Shown in pieces: positions 23,363-30,006 of a DNA stretch of 30,006 nucleotides. A program made the position numbers and the translations under genes. The notes beneath the pieces were generated by a model. The model did no database searches, had not been told where the DNA came from, and was given only the letters and a program-made list of their open reading frames with translations. Source of the stretch: DAOPMC01 sp035392025 (GTDB lineage: Bacteria > Bacillota_I > Bacilli_A > RF39 > UBA660); NCBI GenBank assembly GCA_035392025.1, contig DAOPMC010000015.1, positions 1-30,006 of the forward strand, in the 5' to 3' direction. Position 1 is the first letter of the stretch. Every line of letters begins with the position of its first letter.

Positions 23363-24731
23363 ACGCAAATTAAAAAAGGGGTTATTCATAAAAATTGGTA
23401 ATTTCTTTCGATCAATATATAAGTTTTTTGATAAAATTATTATTACCCCAGTCACAAAATTAATGTTATTTATTATGAAATTATTTAAATCTAACAATAA
23501 ACCATTGGAAAGATTTTTAAATAACAAAATAGTACTTATTTCATTGTCGTTGGTACTTGCATTTATAGCATTTTATGTAGTTGACCAACAGACAGACATT
23601 ATTCTTAATAAGTCTGCAGATATATTATATAATCAAAAAGTGTCTGCTATATATAATGAAGAGGCTTATGTTATAGAAGGATTGCCTGAAACAGTTAACA
23701 TAACATTAATTGGAAGACAATCAGATTTATATTTGGCTAAACAATATCCATCTGAAGAGGTAGTGGTGGATTTAAGAGAATTAAAGCCAGGAACACATAA
23801 GGTAACATTGCAGTATCCTAGAACTGTCAATTCTGTTGAATATCAGCTATCGCCTTCGACAGTATCAATTGTTATATATGAAAAAGTTTCACAATCAGAA
23901 AAATTAACTGCAGAGGTTTTACATGAAAGAGATTTAGATACTAAATATAGTATTAATAGTGTCAGTTTAAGTAGAGAAGAAGTGTATGTAAAGGGTGCTA
24001 AATATAAATTAGAAAAAGTTGCAATCGTAAAAGCTATGATAGATATAGATAATATAGTTAATCCAAATGTTGGAACAACTGTGTTAAAGGAAGTACCACT
24101 CATAGCATATGATGCTTCAGGAGAAATACTTGATGTAGAAATAGTACCAAGCGCGGTAGATGCGACGATAGATATAGAGTCTCCTGAGAAAACGGTACCA
24201 TTTAAGGTAATACCGGAAGGCAATGTAGTTTTTGGAAAAGCAATTGACACAATTTCCATTTCAAAAGAGAGTGTTAAAATATATGGAGATTCTGATATTC
24301 TTAATGGTATTGCTTATGTGCCAGTTAAGGTTGATGTGTCTAACTTAGGCACATCAAAAGAATATAATGTTACGGTTACCAAACCAGTAGGTGTACGCGA
24401 TTTATCGGTTAGTACAGTAACTGTTAAAATAACACTAGCAGATATTACGGAAACAACTTTAACAGAACTATCGATTGGAAAAAGGAATCTCGATACTAGC
24501 AAATACTCAGCACAGGCAGCATCAAAAGAAGATAGCGTTGTTGATGTAATTGTCAAAGGGACAAAGAATGCGTTAAAGCAATTATCGTCAGAGACAGTTA
24601 GCGCATATGTAGATTTAACTGGGCTGACAGCTGGAACTCACGAAGTAGAAATTTTAGTAGATGGTGATGATTTAAGATTAAGTTATGCGCCTAAAACTAA
24701 AACCGCAACAATTATTATTACAAAGAAATAA
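23355..24731 (+). CDS. cdaR: CdaA regulator CdaR (YbbR repeats)
   Basis: A 458-residue membrane-anchored protein with one N-terminal helix (IVLISLSLVLAFIAFYVV) and an extracellular part of three to four YbbR repeats (each ~80-90 residues, with motifs of the type VNITLIGRQSDL...). It binds and modulates CdaA. ATG 23355 overlaps the cdaA stop; GGAGG at 23341-23345 lies 9 nt upstream. In many Firmicutes glmM follows cdaR, but here an S41 protease follows instead. Confidence 0.93.
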   Translation: MSKRKLKKGLFIKIGNFFRSIYKFFDKIIITPVTKLMLFIMKLFKSNNKPLERFLNNKIVLISLSLVLAFIAFYVVDQQTDIILNKSADILYNQKVSAIYNEEAYVIEGLPETVNITLIGRQSDLYLAKQYPSEEVVVDLRELKPGTHKVTLQYPRTVNSVEYQLSPSTVSIVIYEKVSQSEKLTAEVLHERDLDTKYSINSVSLSREEVYVKGAKYKLEKVAIVKAMIDIDNIVNPNVGTTVLKEVPLIAYDASGEILDVEIVPSAVDATIDIESPEKTVPFKVIPEGNVVFGKAIDTISISKESVKIYGDSDILNGIAYVPVKVDVSNLGTSKEYNVTVTKPVGVRDLSVSTVTVKITLADITETTLTELSIGKRNLDTSKYSAQAASKEDSVVDVIVKGTKNALKQLSSETVSAYVDLTGLTAGTHEVEILVDGDDLRLSYAPKTKTATIIITKK

Positions 24732-24758
24732 AACTAAGTTATAGTTTTTTTTCTTTGT
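24720..24758. terminator. Long terminator hairpin after cdaR
   Basis: ACAAAGAA (24720-24727) pairs with TTCTTTGT (24751-24758), and AAAACTA (24730-24736) with TAGTTTT (24742-24748), with one mismatch. The 17-position stem contains the T-run on one arm and an A-run on the other, so it can act on either strand. It overlaps the cdaR stop. Confidence 0.75.
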
Positions 24759-24844
24759 AAAATTTTTGTGTAAATGATAAAAAAGTGACACATTATTAGA
24801 AAAAGTATGATAGTATTATGTTATGCGATAATAGAGGTGAAAGT

Positions 24845-26158
24845 ATGACAAAAACGGATTTGAAAAGAACAGATAAAAAATTAGAAAAGAAAGAAAAAAA
24901 GACCAGCAAGAAGAAAAATTGCGGTCTAAAAATAAAATTAGAAAAGATATGGAAGAAGATAACTAATTCCATTAAAAAGATGAAATTAAGTAAACAGAAG
25001 TTTAATACTCTAGAGATGATTCTCATAATGACTATTACAGTTGTATTTGGAGTAGTAATTGGGTTTACCATCAAAAAGACAGCAGTAGAAAAAGATACTG
25101 TTGCTACTTCATCAGAACTTGATACTGTCTATCAAAAATTAGTTAAGGAATATTATGATACTGTAGATAAGGATGAATTATTTGAAGCTGCAGTTTCAGG
25201 GATGCTAAAATATTTAGGTGATGACTATACCTTATACATGAATTCAGAAGAAGCTGAAAGTTTTGAAGAGAGATTAAATGGGACATATTATGGTATTGGA
25301 GCAGAACTTGTTTATTCTAATAATCAAACTATAGTATATGGAGTCTTTGATAATACTCCGGCCTCTAAAGTGGGGCTGGCAATTGGAGATATAATTAGCA
25401 AGGTTAATAATAAGGATGTCTTAGGGAAAACTCCGGCAGAGATCTCGGCACTTATAAAGGGTAGTAATAATGTAACGGTTACATTGGAAGTAATTAGAGA
25501 TAGTAAAAATGTAACGATGAAAATAACGACAGAAGCAGTTGATATACCAACTATTGATGGTAAGATTATTGCTGAAGATAATAAAAAAATAGGATATATT
25601 GCTATTTCCTTATTCGCTCAAAATACTGCAACTCAGTTTAAAACAAAATTAGAAGAGTTAGAAAAAACTGGAATTGACAGTTTAATTATTGATGTTAGAG
25701 GTAATACAGGAGGGCATTTAAGCGTTGTTGCAGATATACTTGAAACATTAATTGCTAAAGGCGGGAATTTATATCAGATAAAATCTAAAGATAACGTTGC
25801 AATTACTAAAGACAAAACAGATGAAAAAAGAACTTATCCAATAGTAGTTCTAGTTAACGGTGGCAGTGCATCTGGATCAGAAATATTAGCAGGTGCTCTA
25901 AACGAGACATATGGGGCAGATTTAGTTGGTACTACTACGTTTGGAAAAGGTACAGTTCAGACGACAATGACATTATCAACAGGTGGTATTATAAAATATA
26001 CAATCCAGACTTGGTTAACAGCAAATGGTAATGCTATAAATAAACTTGGAATAACTCCTAACATATATGAAGAGTTAAGCGATGCATATTATGAAAATGC
26101 AACTGAAGAAAACGATAATCAATTACAAAAAGCAATAACAATACTTAAAAATAAATAA
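24845..26158 (+). CDS. C-terminal processing protease (S41, CtpB-like)
   Basis: A 437-residue exported protease. A very basic N-terminus (residues 1-60) and one membrane helix (MILIMTITVVFGVVIGFTI) precede a PDZ domain (~140-220, GAELVYSN...IGDIISKVNN) and the S41 catalytic domain. The dyad residues are S343 in NGGSASGSE and K368 in FGKGTVQ, with Q372, the same spacing as in CtpB. Such proteases degrade or activate envelope proteins. ATG 24845 has AGAGGTGA just upstream; the in-frame ATG 24818 would add nine residues. Together with the FtsEX/M23 genes it forms an envelope-maintenance set. Confidence 0.92.
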   Translation: MTKTDLKRTDKKLEKKEKKTSKKKNCGLKIKLEKIWKKITNSIKKMKLSKQKFNTLEMILIMTITVVFGVVIGFTIKKTAVEKDTVATSSELDTVYQKLVKEYYDTVDKDELFEAAVSGMLKYLGDDYTLYMNSEEAESFEERLNGTYYGIGAELVYSNNQTIVYGVFDNTPASKVGLAIGDIISKVNNKDVLGKTPAEISALIKGSNNVTVTLEVIRDSKNVTMKITTEAVDIPTIDGKIIAEDNKKIGYIAISLFAQNTATQFKTKLEELEKTGIDSLIIDVRGNTGGHLSVVADILETLIAKGGNLYQIKSKDNVAITKDKTDEKRTYPIVVLVNGGSASGSEILAGALNETYGADLVGTTTFGKGTVQTTMTLSTGGIIKYTIQTWLTANGNAINKLGITPNIYEELSDAYYENATEENDNQLQKAITILKNK

Positions 26159-26173
26159 ATATCAAGGGGGAGT

Positions 26174-26764
26174 ATGGATAAAGAGACAATAAAATATTAT
26201 GATAGCAATGCTAAAAATTATGTTGAAAGAACTATTAATGCTGACATGTCGCAGGCAATTGGGAGATTTTTAAAATATTTACCAAATAATGCATATATAC
26301 TTGATTTTGGTTGTGGTTCCGGTAGAGATAGTAAAACCTTTATTGATTTGGGATATGAAGTGTTAGCTTGGGATGGAAGTTTAGAACTTGCTAAATTAGC
26401 ATCAAAATATCTAAAGCAACCAGTGAGATGTGAAGACTTTTTGCGATTGGACAATGAAGAAACTTTTGACGGGGTATGGGCGTGTGCTTCGATACTTCAT
26501 CTACCTAATAACGATTTGGTAGAAGTCTTAAAAAAAATTAGTGATGCCTTAAAGCCAGGGGGATATTTATATACATCATTTAAAAATGGCAAGGGTGAGA
26601 AAATTGTCTTGGATAGATTTTTCAATTATGTTGATCATGATAAAATGATTGAGAATATACAACAAATTAAATCTCTGCAATTAGTTGAAGAATGGGTGGA
26701 CACAGATAAAATCGGTAGAAAAGATTTGGCATGGAATAACTATATCTTACGTAGGACAAAGTAG
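26174..26764 (+). CDS. Class I SAM-dependent methyltransferase
   Basis: A 196-residue Rossmann-like methyltransferase. Motif I is ILDFGCGSGRDSK (residues ~43-55), then VLAWDGSLELAKLA (motif II), FDGVWACASILHLP (motif IV) and LKPGGYLYTSF (motif V/VI). This order is typical of Methyltransf_11/25 and the TehB type. The substrate cannot be told from sequence. AAGGGGGAG is an unusually strong RBS before the ATG. It follows the S41 gene after 15 nt and may be cotranscribed. Confidence 0.9.
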   Translation: MDKETIKYYDSNAKNYVERTINADMSQAIGRFLKYLPNNAYILDFGCGSGRDSKTFIDLGYEVLAWDGSLELAKLASKYLKQPVRCEDFLRLDNEETFDGVWACASILHLPNNDLVEVLKKISDALKPGGYLYTSFKNGKGEKIVLDRFFNYVDHDKMIENIQQIKSLQLVEEWVDTDKIGRKDLAWNNYILRRTK

Positions 26765-26785
26765 TTTTACTTTTTGAATAAATTG

Positions 26786-26794
26786 TGTTATAAT
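26786..26794 (+). promoter_or_regulatory. Extended -10 promoter for the nucleotidase gene
   Basis: TGTTATAAT (TG 26786-26787, TATAAT 26789-26794) lies 19 nt before ATG 26814, so the leader is very short and holds little beyond the RBS AAGGAG. Confidence 0.6.
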
Positions 26795-26813
26795 GTTGCC
26801 AAGGAGTGGAAAC

Positions 26814-27350
26814 ATGGATAAGCTATTGATAGGAAATAAGCTAGATATCCATAGTTATAAACACAATGGTCATCCACATAGAGTGTGGGATGAAGCAATT
26901 TTCTTAGATGATACAGAAGACTATACAATATTTGCAAATAATAAAACAAGAGTGATAGAGTCAGATGGGAGGACTTGGAAAACTAAAGAAACAGCCATAT
27001 TATATTTTTCTAAAAAGCATTGGTTTAATATAATAGGACAGGTAAAACCTACGGGAATATATTATTATTGTAACATTGCATCACCATTTGTTATTGAGAA
27101 CGAAACAATAAAGTATATTGATTATGATTTAGATTTGAGAGTTTTTCCAGATGGTGCATTTAAGATTCTTGATAGAGGAGAGTATAATTATCATAAAAGG
27201 ATTATGCATTATTCAGATGAACTTGATATTATTTTAAGAGAAGAATTGGATGTTTTGATTGAAATGGTTAAGAAGAAGGAGTTTCCTTTCAACTATGAGA
27301 CTATTAACCATTACTATGGAGAGTACAAAATGATAAAGAAAATTACTTAA
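26814..27350 (+). CDS. Nucleoside di/triphosphatase (DUF402, Ntdp-like)
   Basis: A 178-residue protein matching the DUF402/Ntdp family: IHSYKHNGHPHRVW, VIESDGRTWKTKETAILYFSK, WFNIIGQV, YYYCNIASPFV and YIDYDLDLRVFPDG are the family's conserved blocks. Members such as staphylococcal Ntdp hydrolyse nucleoside tri- and diphosphates with metal. YIDYDLD and the following Asp residues are the likely metal site. AAGGAG lies 9 nt before ATG 26814; the in-frame TTG 26793 precedes the RBS and overlaps the -10. It is the last protein gene before the rRNA operon. Confidence 0.92.
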   Translation: MDKLLIGNKLDIHSYKHNGHPHRVWDEAIFLDDTEDYTIFANNKTRVIESDGRTWKTKETAILYFSKKHWFNIIGQVKPTGIYYYCNIASPFVIENETIKYIDYDLDLRVFPDGAFKILDRGEYNYHKRIMHYSDELDIILREELDVLIEMVKKKEFPFNYETINHYYGEYKMIKKIT

Positions 27351-27364
27351 TTGGTAATTTTTTT
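27340..27364 (+). terminator. Intrinsic terminator upstream of the rRNA promoters
   Basis: AAATTAC (27340-27346) pairs with GTAATTT (27354-27360), followed by T residues to 27364. It overlaps the stop of the nucleotidase gene. Confidence 0.75.
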
Positions 27365-27436
27365 ATTGCAAAAACATATATTATCTAAGGGAAAAAGTAA
27401 AATTTGTCAAAAAATTAAAAAAAATAAAATATTTTG

Positions 27437-27465
27437 TTGACATTGCGTTTTCCAGGTGTTATAGT
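27437..27465 (+). promoter_or_regulatory. rRNA promoter P1
   Basis: TTGACA (27437-27442), 17-nt spacer and TATAGT (27460-27465). A- and T-tracts just upstream (27405-27435) look like an UP element. A perfect palindrome ATTTCAATTGAAAT lies at 27481-27494 between P1 and P2. Confidence 0.8.
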
Positions 27466-27524
27466 TAAATGCAGTCAGGGATTTCAATTGAAATCAACAT
27501 CAAATAATTAGTTAGAAAATGGTG

Positions 27525-27553
27525 TTGACTTTATTGCTGTCCTATGATATAAT
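27525..27553 (+). promoter_or_regulatory. rRNA promoter P2
   Basis: TTGACT (27525-27530), 17-nt spacer and TATAAT (27548-27553) with TG at 27545-27546, both a -35 and an extended -10. Paired with P1 this gives the usual tandem rRNA promoter design. Confidence 0.85.
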
Positions 27554-27559
27554 ACGTAG

Positions 27560-27676
27560 TCGATTGGTAATTCAATCGATTAGAATGATCTTTGAAAACT
27601 GAGCAAAACGTCAATTTATTTTGATTTATTAGTAGCTAGGATTAAAAATTAAAATCAAACTTTAAAAATAAAATTT
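27560..27676 (+). other. rRNA leader: hairpin, boxA-like and 16S processing arm
   Basis: A 7-bp hairpin (TCGATTG 27560-27566, CAATCGA 27573-27579) is followed by CTTTGAAAACT (27590-27600), a boxA-like antitermination element. It recurs before 23S. AAAACTGAGCAAAACGT (27595-27611) and TAGCTAGG (27633-27640) are complementary to spacer segments at 29308-29324 and 29298-29305, so they form the RNase III-type stem that brackets 16S. Confidence 0.65.
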
Positions 27677-29272
<1,596 letters not shown>

Positions 29273-29487
29273 ATGGAGTAATAGAAAAGAAGAAAAACCT
29301 AGCTATAACGTTTTGCTTAGTTTTGAGAGATTGTTCTCTCAGTAAAAATAGTTCTTTGAAAACTAGATAATGTATTTGGGTACTGTTTTTTTATTAAAAC
29401 AGTATTAAGAAGATCACAAAAAGATAGTAATTTTATATTATGATTCTTAAGATCTCATCAAATAGGATATAGAATATCAATAATGGT
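29273..29487 (+). other. 16S-23S spacer without tRNA genes
   Basis: A 215-nt spacer. It holds the 3' arms of the 16S processing stem (29298-29305 and 29308-29324), a GAGAGA/TCTCTC hairpin near 29325-29341 and a second boxA-like TTCTTTGAAAACTA (about 29352-29365). No tRNA-Ile or tRNA-Ala cloverleaf is present. Confidence 0.7.

Positions 29488-30006
<519 letters not shown>

Noticed and set aside
29273..29487. tRNA-Ile or tRNA-Ala in the rRNA spacer
   Set aside because: No T-loop or anticodon arm pattern; the spacer only shows boxA-like and processing elements.

Overview
The window is about 30 kb of very AT-rich DNA from a low-GC, Gram-positive-lineage bacterium. It most likely comes from an uncultured Bacilli or Mollicutes-related gut-type lineage, but I cannot name it safely from the 16S by eye. 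UGA is a true stop codon: an RF2 gene with the classic in-frame UGA frameshift is present, and Trp is encoded by TGG. That rules out the Mycoplasma code. FtsEX, an EnvC-like M23 hydrolase, a C-terminal processing protease and a c-di-AMP cyclase suggest a walled cell. Nearly all genes are on the + strand, and most promoters I see have an extended -10 (TGnTATAAT).

Left part (1-11.6 kb) is accessory. It opens with a WYL-type regulator, then a tight set of a small HAD phosphatase, a HAD-phosphoribosyltransferase fusion and a PfkB kinase-SIS fusion. This looks like a nucleotide- or sugar-phosphate metabolite module with no obvious housekeeping role. About 500 bp of palindromic, gene-poor DNA follows, with a decayed SEC-C zinc-finger tail. 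Next come three GNAT acetyltransferases, the third like AAC(6') and preceded by a promoter, leader ORF and hairpin that look like an attenuator. The rest is a 5'-truncated phosphotransferase remnant, a putative zinc metalloprotease, an ASCH gene frameshifted at an A8 run, a GMHR-motif protein, a fourth GNAT, a small gene remnant and a C-H-D triad protein.

Middle part (11.7-17.4 kb) is conserved: prfB (programmed +1 frameshift), two tandem YitT-family membrane proteins, ftsE, ftsX and an M23 peptidase with coiled coil, ended by a strong terminator.

Between this block and uvrB lies the most interesting item. A SPASM-type radical SAM enzyme (17414-18460) overlaps by 20 bp a 53-residue gene (18441-18602) whose last 19 residues are only Cys, Asp, Gly and Ser. 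This looks like a compact maturase/precursor pair for a ribosomally made, post-translationally modified peptide (RiPP).

Right part (19-27.4 kb): uvrB, a FAD-dependent dehydrogenase, cdaA-cdaR (c-di-AMP synthesis and its regulator), an S41 protease, a SAM methyltransferase and an Ntdp-type nucleoside di/triphosphatase. The window ends in an rRNA operon with two tandem promoters, complete 16S, a spacer without tRNAs and the first ~520 nt of 23S.
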